A DNA stretch of 64,000 nt. Origin: Flavihumibacter rivuli (GTDB lineage Bacteria; Bacteroidota; Bacteroidia; Chitinophagales; Chitinophagaceae). The notes beneath the pieces are model-generated. The model was not told where the DNA came from. It was given only the letters and a program-made list of their open reading frames with translations, and ran no database searches. Location: positions 276,001 through 340,000 of the forward strand of contig NZ_CP092334.1 in assembly GCF_018595685.2 (NCBI RefSeq), read 5' to 3'. A program made the translations under genes and the position numbers. Within the stretch, counting starts at the first letter, position 1. Every line of letters starts with the position of its first letter. Below are positions 15,818 through 23,944 of this stretch, piece after piece.

Positions 15818-17170
15818 ATGGTCTGGATAGAATTCATCATATTGCTGGCCATGATCCTGATTGGTTCCCGGATGAAGGGTATCGGGCTCGGCGTGATGGG
15901 CATGATCGGCCTGTTCATTTTCGTGCTGTTATTTAAAATGCGGCCGACTGACCCGCCCCTGGATGTAATGCTGATCATCCTGGCAATTGTTACCACTGCG
16001 GCTGCCTTACAGGCGGCCGGTGGTCTCGACTACCTGGTAGGGGTAGCCGAAAAGATCATCCGCAGCAACCCTTCGCAGATCACGTTTATAGCCCCCTTTA
16101 CGGTCTTCTTCCTTTGCCTTTTTGCGGGAACGGCCCATATCGTTTATTCCCTATTGCCCATCATTTCGGAAGTGTCGGCCAAGAAGCGCATCAGGCCGGA
16201 GCGGCCATTGAGTATTTCAGTGGTGGCTTCCCACCTTGCCTTGACAGGCAGCCCCATGAGTGCGGCAACGGCAGCGCTTGCTGCCATACTCGTTTACCCC
16301 GGGGCTTCCCTCGATATCATGAAGGTTTGTATCCCTGCCGGTATCATTGGTACCCTTGCGGGGGCATTTGCCGTGATGCGCATGGGCAAGAACCTGGAAG
16401 ATGATCCCGAGTTCCAGGAACACATGAAGGATCCCGAGTTCCGTGCCTGGATCGAAGGCAAAGGAAAATCAGGTGAACAGTCTGCAGAAAAAGAGATAAA
16501 GCCGGGGGCAAAACTTTCGGTTTTGATCTTCGGCATTGCCATCCTGCTCATCATCATGTTTGGGGCATTCCCTTCCCTTATTCCCAATGTTGGCACCGGT
16601 GCGGAAAATTTCGCAGTCCGTGCTGATGGTTCCCTGAAAATGGGAACGATCATCGAAATGGTTACCTTGTCCGCAGCCGCCTTCATGATGCTGCTTACCA
16701 AAACAACACCAGCCCAGGTGACAAAGGCCAGCTTGTTCACCTCCATGGCAGCAGCCGTGGTTTCCGTCTTTGGTGTGGTATGGATGAGTTCCACCTTTAT
16801 GGCCCATAATGAAGCAGGACTCAAGCATGCATTAGGTGGTATCGTTCAGGCCCAGCCCTGGACCTTCGCCATTGCCGTATTTGTGATGGGTGCCCTGATG
16901 TTCAGCCAGGCCTCTACCACCAAGACCATGATGCCGTTGGGGCTTACGCTGGGACTGGCTAATCCAACACTCATTGCCGTATTCCCGGCGGTGAACAGTG
17001 ATTTTGTTTTGCCTGGTTATCCTACTCTGTTAGCAGCGATCAATTTTGACCGTACAGGATCCACCAAGATCGGGAAATATGTGATCAACCACAGTTTCAT
17101 GATCCCGGGGCTGGTAGCGGTTTCCACCGCCATAGCTGTTGGTTTCCTGATCGGTTCAATTATTTTGTAA
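15818..17170 (+). CDS. Anaerobic C4-dicarboxylate (aspartate/fumarate/succinate) transporter, Dcu family
   Basis: A 450-aa polytopic inner-membrane protein with 10 or more hydrophobic helices, a conserved GTAHIVYSLLPII segment and MFSQASTTKTMMPLGL near the C-terminus, typical of DcuA/DcuB carriers. These exchange aspartate or fumarate for succinate. A hydrophilic loop with many Glu/Lys lies near residues 195-230. Its place after asparaginase suggests that it imports the aspartate made in the periplasm. DcuA versus DcuB cannot be decided here. Confidence 0.9.
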   Translation: MVWIEFIILLAMILIGSRMKGIGLGVMGMIGLFIFVLLFKMRPTDPPLDVMLIILAIVTTAAALQAAGGLDYLVGVAEKIIRSNPSQITFIAPFTVFFLCLFAGTAHIVYSLLPIISEVSAKKRIRPERPLSISVVASHLALTGSPMSAATAALAAILVYPGASLDIMKVCIPAGIIGTLAGAFAVMRMGKNLEDDPEFQEHMKDPEFRAWIEGKGKSGEQSAEKEIKPGAKLSVLIFGIAILLIIMFGAFPSLIPNVGTGAENFAVRADGSLKMGTIIEMVTLSAAAFMMLLTKTTPAQVTKASLFTSMAAAVVSVFGVVWMSSTFMAHNEAGLKHALGGIVQAQPWTFAIAVFVMGALMFSQASTTKTMMPLGLTLGLANPTLIAVFPAVNSDFVLPGYPTLLAAINFDRTGSTKIGKYVINHSFMIPGLVAVSTAIAVGFLIGSIIL

Positions 17171-17187
17171 CTGCTTATTTTGAAAGG

Positions 17188-18357
17188 ATGCCAAAACTAT
17201 TATTAGTAGTAGTGGGTATCTGTTTGGGTGGTGCTATCATGGCACAAAAACAAACAGATACCTCAACCAATTATTTCAAGCCCATTATTCCTGTTGATAA
17301 GGCTAAACTGCTGAAGAATGTTGACATGATCGCCAATATGCAGTTTGCCCAGCGTAATGAATTTGAGGACGGGAAACATACGGAGTCCAGGTTTGCCATG
17401 AACCAGTTTCGCCTGGAGATCAGGGGTAAGGTGCATGAGAAGGTTTCCTTCCGCTTCCGCGATCGCTATACCAGGGATGTGGAGCCGCAGTCGGTGGATA
17501 ACCTGAGCCGTTCCACAGATATGGCCTATATCGGTATTGAGCTAAGTAAGAAATGGAGTATCGCAGCAGGTAAGATGTGTGCCGACTGGGGTGGTTATGA
17601 ATTCGATCTCAATCCCATTGATATCTATGAGTACAACGATATTGTGGAATACGCTGATAACTTCCTTACCGGCGTACAGGCCAGTTATGCGGTAAATGAC
17701 CAGCATTCTTTTACCGTACAATGGTTGAATTCCCGTACCAAGTCTTTCGATGAATTATATGGACAGGTGCCCGGTGTTGAGGAAGCGAAATTCCCTTCAG
17801 CAATTGTTTTGAACTGGAGGGGAAGTTTTGGCGGAAAAAAGTTCACCACCCTTTGGAGTTACAGTGCGTTCCAGGAGGCTAGCGGGAAGTATATGCATTA
17901 TATCGCGCTGGGTAACCAGTTGAACCTGGAAAAGTTCCAGGCCACCTATGACTTCAAATGGAGTGATGAGGACCTTGACAGGAAAACCATCGTTTCCTCG
18001 ATTATTCCTGATGATATATTTAGTTATGCGGCCAGTGATGTTCGCTATGTAGAGCATTGGCTGAAACTTGATTATCTCATTCATCCCAGGGTAAATCTTT
18101 CCCTGGTTGGTATGGTGAGTGATGCCTATTGGTATGGTAATCCTGACCCGAATGCAGATAGCAAGCTAAGGACCTCATGGGGCCTTATTCCTACTGTTGA
18201 GTATATGCCTTTCAATGACCTGAACCTGAAGTTCTTTTTGAACTATGTATGGCGCTCCTATGACTACACCGGGTATGCAGAAACGAACTTTGCATCGGTG
18301 GATAAGAATACCAGTCGCATCAGTATAGGTTTTAGTAGTCCTTTAAAAATCTTCTAG
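17188..18357 (+). CDS. Outer-membrane porin (OprP/OprO or DcaP-like)
   Basis: A 389-aa protein with a signal peptide (MPKLLLVVVGICLGGAIMAQ) and a long series of amphipathic beta strands rich in aromatic residues (FRLEIRGKVHEKVSFRFRDR, TTLWSYSAFQE, LKFFLNYVWRSYDY), ending in a hydrophobic strand with C-terminal IF. The layout is of a 16- or 18-stranded porin. Within the asparagine operon it probably admits asparagine, aspartate or dicarboxylates; this substrate assignment is inferred from context. Confidence 0.8.
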   Translation: MPKLLLVVVGICLGGAIMAQKQTDTSTNYFKPIIPVDKAKLLKNVDMIANMQFAQRNEFEDGKHTESRFAMNQFRLEIRGKVHEKVSFRFRDRYTRDVEPQSVDNLSRSTDMAYIGIELSKKWSIAAGKMCADWGGYEFDLNPIDIYEYNDIVEYADNFLTGVQASYAVNDQHSFTVQWLNSRTKSFDELYGQVPGVEEAKFPSAIVLNWRGSFGGKKFTTLWSYSAFQEASGKYMHYIALGNQLNLEKFQATYDFKWSDEDLDRKTIVSSIIPDDIFSYAASDVRYVEHWLKLDYLIHPRVNLSLVGMVSDAYWYGNPDPNADSKLRTSWGLIPTVEYMPFNDLNLKFFLNYVWRSYDYTGYAETNFASVDKNTSRISIGFSSPLKIF

Positions 18358-18364
18358 CACCAAC

Positions 18365-19147
18365 ATGAGGAAGGTTATAACACTCCTGTTCCTGCTTTAC
18401 AGCAGTTTGGTCATTACAGTTCCCTTATTTGCCCAGCAGGCAGAAAAGGAGGTAAACCAGCAGGTGCAGTTCTGGACCAGTATCAATACCCTGGCCAGGG
18501 TCTCTGATAAATGGGGCATAGTGGGTGACCTTCATATCCGCCGGAACGACTTTATCAAGGATCCCAGTTTTTATTTCATCCGATTCGGGGCCAATTACTG
18601 GGTGAAGAAGAATTTTACGCTGGTAGGTGGCTATGGCCATATGTGGCTGGCCAGTGCGGCGGCAGATGATTTCCTGTTCACCAATGAGAACAGGATCTAC
18701 CAGCAGGCACAGGTGAGCAGCAAATGGGGAAAGGTTAGTGTATTGAACCGCTTGAGGAATGAACAGCGTTGGCGCCAGAAATTGATCGATGGGGAGAAGT
18801 CAGACCAGTGGGGTTTTTCCAACCGGGTCAGGTATCTGTTGAGTTTTACCTTCCCGGTATTCAGCAATCCCAAAGCACCTTCCCTGGTGCTGGCTGATGA
18901 ACTGCTGGTGCAGTTCGGGAAGGACATTGTGTACAATACTTTCGACCAGAACCGCCTGTTCCTTGGTATGAAACAAAACCTGTCGAAAGTGATGAGCATG
19001 GACTTCGGTTACATGCTGGTGTACCAGCAGAAGAGTTCCGGTTACCAATACGATAAGAACCACACGGTTCGCCTGTTCTTTTACTATACACCCAACTGGA
19101 CCATCCGCCATCATGAAAGGTCTGTGCTGGAGGAGACAGGGGAATGA
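18365..19147 (+). CDS. DUF2490 outer-membrane protein
   Basis: A 260-aa protein with a signal peptide (MRKVITLLFLLYSSLVITVPLFAQ) followed by DUF2490 features: QVQFWTSINTLARVSDKWGI, RFGANYWVKKNFTLVGGY, FSNRVRYLLSFTFP, NRLFLGM. It is predicted to be a small beta barrel of unknown role. It begins 7 bp after the porin and is the last gene of the asparagine/aspartate operon, so it may assist nutrient entry or serve as an envelope accessory protein. Confidence 0.82.
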   Translation: MRKVITLLFLLYSSLVITVPLFAQQAEKEVNQQVQFWTSINTLARVSDKWGIVGDLHIRRNDFIKDPSFYFIRFGANYWVKKNFTLVGGYGHMWLASAAADDFLFTNENRIYQQAQVSSKWGKVSVLNRLRNEQRWRQKLIDGEKSDQWGFSNRVRYLLSFTFPVFSNPKAPSLVLADELLVQFGKDIVYNTFDQNRLFLGMKQNLSKVMSMDFGYMLVYQQKSSGYQYDKNHTVRLFFYYTPNWTIRHHERSVLEETGE

Positions 19148-19384
19148 GCGGGAACTGCCTTCGCTATTGCTTCGGTGGGTTGGATGTGGAGATGAGAAGA
19201 TGTGGGGGTGTGGGGATGTGGATGCCCTTTCGACTCGTTAGGAGGGGGCGGCCCTTCTACACTAAAGCTTCGGCGAATGAGATGTTTGGCCTACGTCTAT
19301 GAATAAACGAAAATGATAATTCCCTGCGGGACTTTCGTGAGAAGTTGCTGCTGGGAATTATTTATAATGAGCTGTTAAGGTATT

Positions 19385-20290
19385 TTAATCTTCTTCCGCC
19401 ATCAGGCGTTTTTTGGCTTCTTCCAGTTTGGCTTTCTGTTCGGGGGAAATGGAAGGGTAGTCGATATTCAGTTTTTTAAATTCCTGGTGAATGATACCCG
19501 CGAGGCAGAGCCTGGTGAACCACTTATCATCAGCGGGTAGTACGTACCAAGGTGCGTACTTGGTGGAAGTGGCGCTCAGGGCATCTTCATAGGCTTTCAT
19601 GTATTCCTTCCAGTATTTCCTTTCCTCGATATCGCCAAGGGAGAATTTCCAGTTCTTGGTCGGGTCATCCAATCTTTCGATGAACCTTTTCTTCTGCTCC
19701 TTTTTCGAAACATGCAGGAAGAATTTAAGGATCACGGTGCCCGTTTCAGCAAGCGTCTTTTCAAAGCGGTTGATCTGCTTGTAGCGCTTCTCCCAGAACT
19801 CTTCTGTGATATCCTCTACCTTGTTGACGCTTGGCAGGTTTTCGTTCAGTATGTACTCTGGATGAACCCTGGTGACCAGTACATTCTCATAATGCGAACG
19901 GTTGAAGATGCCGATATTCCCCCTTGCCGGAAGGGCCAGGTAGTGTCGCCACAAATAGTCATGGTCCAACTCCGTTGAGGATGGGGTCTTGAAGCTGGTA
20001 ACATTGACGCCTTGCGGATTAAGTCCCGACATCACATGCTTGATGGCACTGTCCTTACCGGCTGCATCCATTGCCTGCAGTACGATCAATACATTGTACT
20101 GGTTGTGGGCATAAAGTTTGTCCTGCATTTCGGCCAGGCTATTGATACCCCAGGTCAGCAATTCCGCGCCTTCTTCCTTGGACAGCATTTTATGGTCATA
20201 ATCCGTTTCAAAATCCTTCTTGAGGGAGATGCTGGTGCCGGGTTGTACTTTGAGTGTGTCGAGGTATTGCAGGAATCCTTTTATGTCCAT
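19385..20290 (-). CDS. PPK2-family polyphosphate kinase
   Basis: A 301-aa PPK2 protein: Walker A-like MDAAGKDS (74-81), the family motif FNRSHYENVLVTRVHPE (about 129-145), the lid-region arginines in KKRFIERLDDPTKNWKFS and the C-terminal APWYVLPADDKWFTRL. PPK2 enzymes transfer phosphate from polyphosphate to nucleotides. The single-domain length (about 300 aa) matches short class I or III members that phosphorylate NMP and/or NDP. It is monocistronic. Confidence 0.93.
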   Translation of the reverse strand: MDIKGFLQYLDTLKVQPGTSISLKKDFETDYDHKMLSKEEGAELLTWGINSLAEMQDKLYAHNQYNVLIVLQAMDAAGKDSAIKHVMSGLNPQGVNVTSFKTPSSTELDHDYLWRHYLALPARGNIGIFNRSHYENVLVTRVHPEYILNENLPSVNKVEDITEEFWEKRYKQINRFEKTLAETGTVILKFFLHVSKKEQKKRFIERLDDPTKNWKFSLGDIEERKYWKEYMKAYEDALSATSTKYAPWYVLPADDKWFTRLCLAGIIHQEFKKLNIDYPSISPEQKAKLEEAKKRLMAEED

Positions 20291-20345
20291 AGGAAGCTAT
20301 TTCCTTTAAGTTACTAAATAAACCACAGTCATTGGCGAAGGCAAT

Positions 20346-20380
20346 AAAAAACCGCCAAAACCTTTGGGTGATGGCGGTTG
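20346..20380 (-). terminator. Terminator of the DUF1573 pair
   Basis: AACCGCCA/TGGCGGTT 8-bp stem (20350-20357 with 20372-20379); on the minus strand it is followed by TTTTTTATT. It lies 22 bp after the DUF1573 stop. Confidence 0.8.
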
Positions 20381-20401
20381 ATAATGAATTATGACGGGTA
20401 A

Positions 20402-20836
20402 TTATTTTCCGGATTTCTTGGTGCCTTTTTCGGCTTCGTATTTGGCATATTGTTCTGCAGTCAGCACTTCACCGATGATCTTCAGTTCCAGGGGTTGTTG
20501 GGTGCCGGCTACTTTCACGAAGATGGTCTTTTCGAAAGGACCAGGAGCTGCTGCATTGAAACCAGCAGTCACCTTATTGCCCTTGCCGCCGGCAACAGGC
20601 TGCTGTGGCCAAACCGGGGTGGTGCAACCGCAGCTGGCAGTTGCATTCTCGATCACCACAGGAGCGTTGGAAATATTGGTGAAGGCAAATTCATGGTTTA
20701 CAGGAACACCCTGCTTGATCTTGCCAAAATTATATTTCGTTTCTGCAAATTTTACGAGTTCATCGGCTTTCTTGGCCTGGGCGAATAAGGCGGCGCTGAT
20801 GATCACAGCGAACAGGGATAAGATGATTTTTTTCAT
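20402..20836 (-). CDS. DUF1573 secreted protein (copy 2)
   Basis: A 144-aa protein with a signal peptide (MKKIILSLFAVIISAALFAQ) and one DUF1573 domain: YNFGKIKQGVPVNHEFAFTN, then ATASCGCTTPVWPQQPVAGG and FNAAAPGPFEKTIFV. The fold is immunoglobulin-like (ASH/MSP-type). The paired cysteines of SCGCT are invariant in the family. ATG 20836 is used; a TTG start 9 bp earlier is possible but unlikely. The role is unknown. It follows a paralogue by 18 bp. Confidence 0.88.
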   Translation of the reverse strand: MKKIILSLFAVIISAALFAQAKKADELVKFAETKYNFGKIKQGVPVNHEFAFTNISNAPVVIENATASCGCTTPVWPQQPVAGGKGNKVTAGFNAAAPGPFEKTIFVKVAGTQQPLELKIIGEVLTAEQYAKYEAEKGTKKSGK

Positions 20837-20854
20837 GCTATTCAAGTTTATTAT

Positions 20855-21295
20855 TTATTGATTGATTTGTTTTAATAGTTGAACAGAATTGTTTGCCGGA
20901 ACTGAGGGCGTGGCCTTGGTCACTTCTCCCTTGATATAGACCGTCCTTGTCTTCCCTCCATTGTAGTACAGGGTGATGGATTTCTCAAAAACCCCTTCCG
21001 CTGCGGCATTGTAGCCAACCGTCAACAGGCTTTTGCCACCGGGAAGGATCGGGTCCCTTGACCACTGGGGGGTGGTACAGCCACAACTTGCGGCCACATT
21101 CTCTATCCTGAGGGTGTCCTTTCCGTTATTGGTAAGGGGGAAACTGTAGGTGACCGGTCGTCCTTGCTGGATCCTGCCAAAATCGTGGGTGGAAGCAATG
21201 CCCAATGGGTCATTTGCAACAGCAGGTTGCTGCGCCTTCACTATGAAGGTGCCGGTACAGAAACCAAGTAAGAATAGGGCTCTTTTCAATTTCAT
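20855..21295 (-). CDS. DUF1573 secreted protein (copy 1)
   Basis: A 146-aa protein with a signal peptide (MKLKRALFLLGFCTGTFIVKAQ) and a DUF1573 domain with the same landmarks as the next gene: HDFGRIQQGRPVTYSFPLTN, VAASCGCTTPQWSRDPILPGG, YNAAAEGVFEKSITLYY. The two share the SCGCTTP core and the same spacing, so they arose by tandem duplication. The start is taken at ATG 21295, giving a normal signal peptide. Confidence 0.87.
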   Translation of the reverse strand: MKLKRALFLLGFCTGTFIVKAQQPAVANDPLGIASTHDFGRIQQGRPVTYSFPLTNNGKDTLRIENVAASCGCTTPQWSRDPILPGGKSLLTVGYNAAAEGVFEKSITLYYNGGKTRTVYIKGEVTKATPSVPANNSVQLLKQINQ

Positions 21296-21459
21296 ACGCC
21301 TCTTAACGCTTAACAAATTTAGCTATTGTGTTGAATTTCCCTCCTGTTTCCGGTACAAATAACAATCTTTTGGTTAAACATTGAAATTTAATCAGTTATC
21401 AACTTGTTAATAACATTTTTGACCCCTGGCCATTAAAAAGGTTTAATGGGGGCTAACGA

Positions 21460-21492
21460 TTGTTCGCATCATGGCAAATTCCATTAGTTTTG
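21460..21492 (+). promoter_or_regulatory. Promoter abutting the fused E1 gene
   Basis: TTG (21460-21462), 22 bp, then TAGTTTTG (21485-21492), an exact TAnnTTTG, followed by CCGC and ATG. The start site would fall on or beside the start codon; a leaderless mRNA or use of the second ATG at 21509 is implied. Confidence 0.55.
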
Positions 21493-21496
21493 CCGC

Positions 21497-23890
21497 ATGG
21501 AAAATCTAATGGAAAACGATCTGCTTGCTTCCGAAAAGCTGAGTTTCGACCGCTTCAGGAACGAGGTACTCCGTGATTACCAGATGGCCTGTGAAAGCCG
21601 CGAGGCGAGTTTAACAGGCCGAAAGGAAGTGCTGACAGGTAAGGCTAAGTTTGGCATTTTTGGCGACGGCAAGGAAGTAGCCCAGATCGCGGCGGCAAAA
21701 TTCTTCCGGAACGGGGATTTCCTGGCTGGTTATTACCGCGACCAGACCTTCGTGTTCGCGTCTCGCCAGGCTACGGTGGAGCAGTTCTTTGCCCAGTTGT
21801 ATGCCAATCCCGATCAGGCCCATGATCCCTTTAGCAAGGGCAGGCAGATGAACTCCCATTTTGCCACCCCCAATGTAACCCCGGATGGTGAATGGGTTGA
21901 CCTGGCCAACAGGAAGAACATCAGCAGCAATATAGCCCCCACGGCAGGACAGATGCCCAGGGCCCTAGGACTGGCATTTGCGTCTAAGGTTTTCCGGAAT
22001 GTGGAGCAACTGCATTCCTTCCCCGAACTTTCTGACAGGGGTAACGAGATCTGCTTCTGCACCATTGGGGATGCTTCCACTTCTGAAGGACATTTCTGGG
22101 AAGCGGTGAATGCCGTCGGCGTACTGCAGGTACCCCTGGCCATCTTCGTTTGGGATGATGGCTATGGTATTTCAGTGCCCAAAAAATACCAGACCACCAA
22201 AGGCTCCATTTCGGAGGTGCTGAAAGGCTTCCAGAAAAAAGACGGTACCAATGGATTGGATATCTATAAACTGAAAGGATGGGATTATGCCGGCATGATC
22301 GAAGTGCTGGAGGTTGCCATCCAGAAGATAAGGGATACCCATACCCCTGCTATCTTCCATGTGGAGGAGATCACCCAGCCCCAGGGACATTCCACTTCGG
22401 GTAGCCATGAGCGTTATAAGAGCCCAGAGCGCCTGGAATGGGAGCGGGAGTTCGATTGTATCCGCAAGTTCAGGGAGTGGATCCTGGCCAATGACCTCAG
22501 CAGTGAGGAAGAGCTGAACGATATCGAGATCAAAGCCAAGGAGTTGGTGAGGGAATCGAAGAACAGGGCCTGGTCTACCTACCAGGAACCCATCAAGCAG
22601 CAAGTCAGCAGGGTGGTTGAACTGATCAGTTCCCTTTCCAGCAGCTTGCCTGATAAAGCTGAAGCCTTGCTGGCACTGGCCAACAAGTTGCAGTCCAACA
22701 AGGAGCCCATGCGCCGTGATGTGATGCATACATTGCACCAGGCGCTGTTGCTGGCGGGTAACCATGATGCTGCCTTCTGGCTGAGGGATTATTACCAGGA
22801 ATTGAAAGCTACCAATGCTGAGTTGTACAATTCAGATCTCTATACAACAGGACCGAAAAGCGCATTGAAGGTAGAGGCTGTCCCTGCCCATTACGAGGCG
22901 GAAGCTTCCATGCTGAATGGCTACGAGATCCTCAACCGCTATTTCGACCAGCTGTTCACCACCAACCCGAAGGTCATTGCCTTTGGTGAGGATGTTGGTT
23001 TTATCGGTGATGTTAACCAGGGCTTTGCGGGCCTTCAAGCCAAGCATGGTGACCAGCGCATTTCGGATACAGGTATCCGTGAGTTGACCATCATGGGCCA
23101 GGGAATAGGTGCTGCCTTGCGTGGGTTAAGGCCCATCGCTGAGATCCAGTACCTGGATTACCTGTTGTACGGCTTGCAGCCCCTGAGCGATGATGTGGCC
23201 ACCCTTCAATACCGGACCGGTGGTATCCAGTCCTGCCCATTGATCGTTCGTACCCGCGGACACAGGCTGGAAGGGATATGGCATAGTGGCTCACCCATGG
23301 GCATGATCGTCAATTCCCTGCGTGGCATGTATGTTTGTGTGCCGCGTAACATGGTACAGGCGATCGGTATGTACAATACCCTGCTGGAAAGCAATGACCC
23401 CGCCCTGATGATCGAGTGCCTGAACGGTTACCGTCTCAAGGAGAAATTGCCAACCAACCTGCTGGAGTATAAAGTAGCCCTGGGTATGCCGGAAGTGATC
23501 AGGGAAGGAAATGATATCACCCTGGTGTCCTATGGCTCAACCTTGAGGATCGTGATGGAAGCAGCGGAGGTGCTCGCCAAATTGGGCGTTAGCTGCGAGG
23601 TGGTGGATATACAGACCTTACTGCCTTTCGACCTTGGTCACAAGATCCTGGAGTCGCTGAAGAAGACCAACAGGATCCTGTTTGTGGATGAAGATGTTCC
23701 AGGTGGTGCTGCAGCCTATATGTTCAATAAGGTGATGGAGGAACAGGGTGGTTACCGCTGGCTGGATGTGGCCCCGCGCACCCTTACTGCCAAGGCCCAT
23801 CGCCCCGCCTATGCAAGCGACGGCGATTATTTCAGTAAGCCCAATACCGAGGATGTGATCGATGTGGTAAGGGAGATGATGGCTGAGTAA
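21497..23890 (+). CDS. Fused 2-oxoacid dehydrogenase E1 (alpha-beta), branched-chain type
   Basis: A 797-aa fusion. Residues 1-400 resemble E1 alpha with a thiamine-diphosphate site (IGDASTSEGHFWEAV, about 191-205, then WDDGYGIS), and residues 470-797 resemble E1 beta (FGEDVGFIGDVNQGF, then IMGQGIGAALRGLRPIAEIQ, VVDIQTLLPFD and EDVPGGAAAYMF). The E1 of branched-chain 2-oxoacid dehydrogenase decarboxylates the keto acids from Val, Leu and Ile; this fused form is common in Bacteroidota. The canonical GDG...NN of E1 alpha reads GDA...DD here. No E2 or E3 gene is adjacent. Substrate choice is from family resemblance. Confidence 0.88.
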   Translation: MENLMENDLLASEKLSFDRFRNEVLRDYQMACESREASLTGRKEVLTGKAKFGIFGDGKEVAQIAAAKFFRNGDFLAGYYRDQTFVFASRQATVEQFFAQLYANPDQAHDPFSKGRQMNSHFATPNVTPDGEWVDLANRKNISSNIAPTAGQMPRALGLAFASKVFRNVEQLHSFPELSDRGNEICFCTIGDASTSEGHFWEAVNAVGVLQVPLAIFVWDDGYGISVPKKYQTTKGSISEVLKGFQKKDGTNGLDIYKLKGWDYAGMIEVLEVAIQKIRDTHTPAIFHVEEITQPQGHSTSGSHERYKSPERLEWEREFDCIRKFREWILANDLSSEEELNDIEIKAKELVRESKNRAWSTYQEPIKQQVSRVVELISSLSSSLPDKAEALLALANKLQSNKEPMRRDVMHTLHQALLLAGNHDAAFWLRDYYQELKATNAELYNSDLYTTGPKSALKVEAVPAHYEAEASMLNGYEILNRYFDQLFTTNPKVIAFGEDVGFIGDVNQGFAGLQAKHGDQRISDTGIRELTIMGQGIGAALRGLRPIAEIQYLDYLLYGLQPLSDDVATLQYRTGGIQSCPLIVRTRGHRLEGIWHSGSPMGMIVNSLRGMYVCVPRNMVQAIGMYNTLLESNDPALMIECLNGYRLKEKLPTNLLEYKVALGMPEVIREGNDITLVSYGSTLRIVMEAAEVLAKLGVSCEVVDIQTLLPFDLGHKILESLKKTNRILFVDEDVPGGAAAYMFNKVMEEQGGYRWLDVAPRTLTAKAHRPAYASDGDYFSKPNTEDVIDVVREMMAE

Positions 23891-23913
23891 TAAAATGAAT
23901 TCGTTTTAATAAG

Positions 23914-23944
23914 ATCGCCCGGCAGTTGCCGGGCGATTTGTTTT
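23914..23944. terminator. Shared terminator, E1 and M28 peptidase
   Basis: ATCGCCCGGCA-GT-TGCCGGGCGAT, an 11-bp perfect stem followed by TTGTTTT on the plus strand. It lies between two convergent genes and reaches the peptidase stop, so it mainly serves the E1 gene. Confidence 0.85.

Noticed and set aside
19148..19384. Possible terminator or gene remnant after the asparagine operon
   Set aside because: TAATTCCC/GGGAATTA is separated by a 28-base loop without further pairing or T-tract; no gene remnant recognised.
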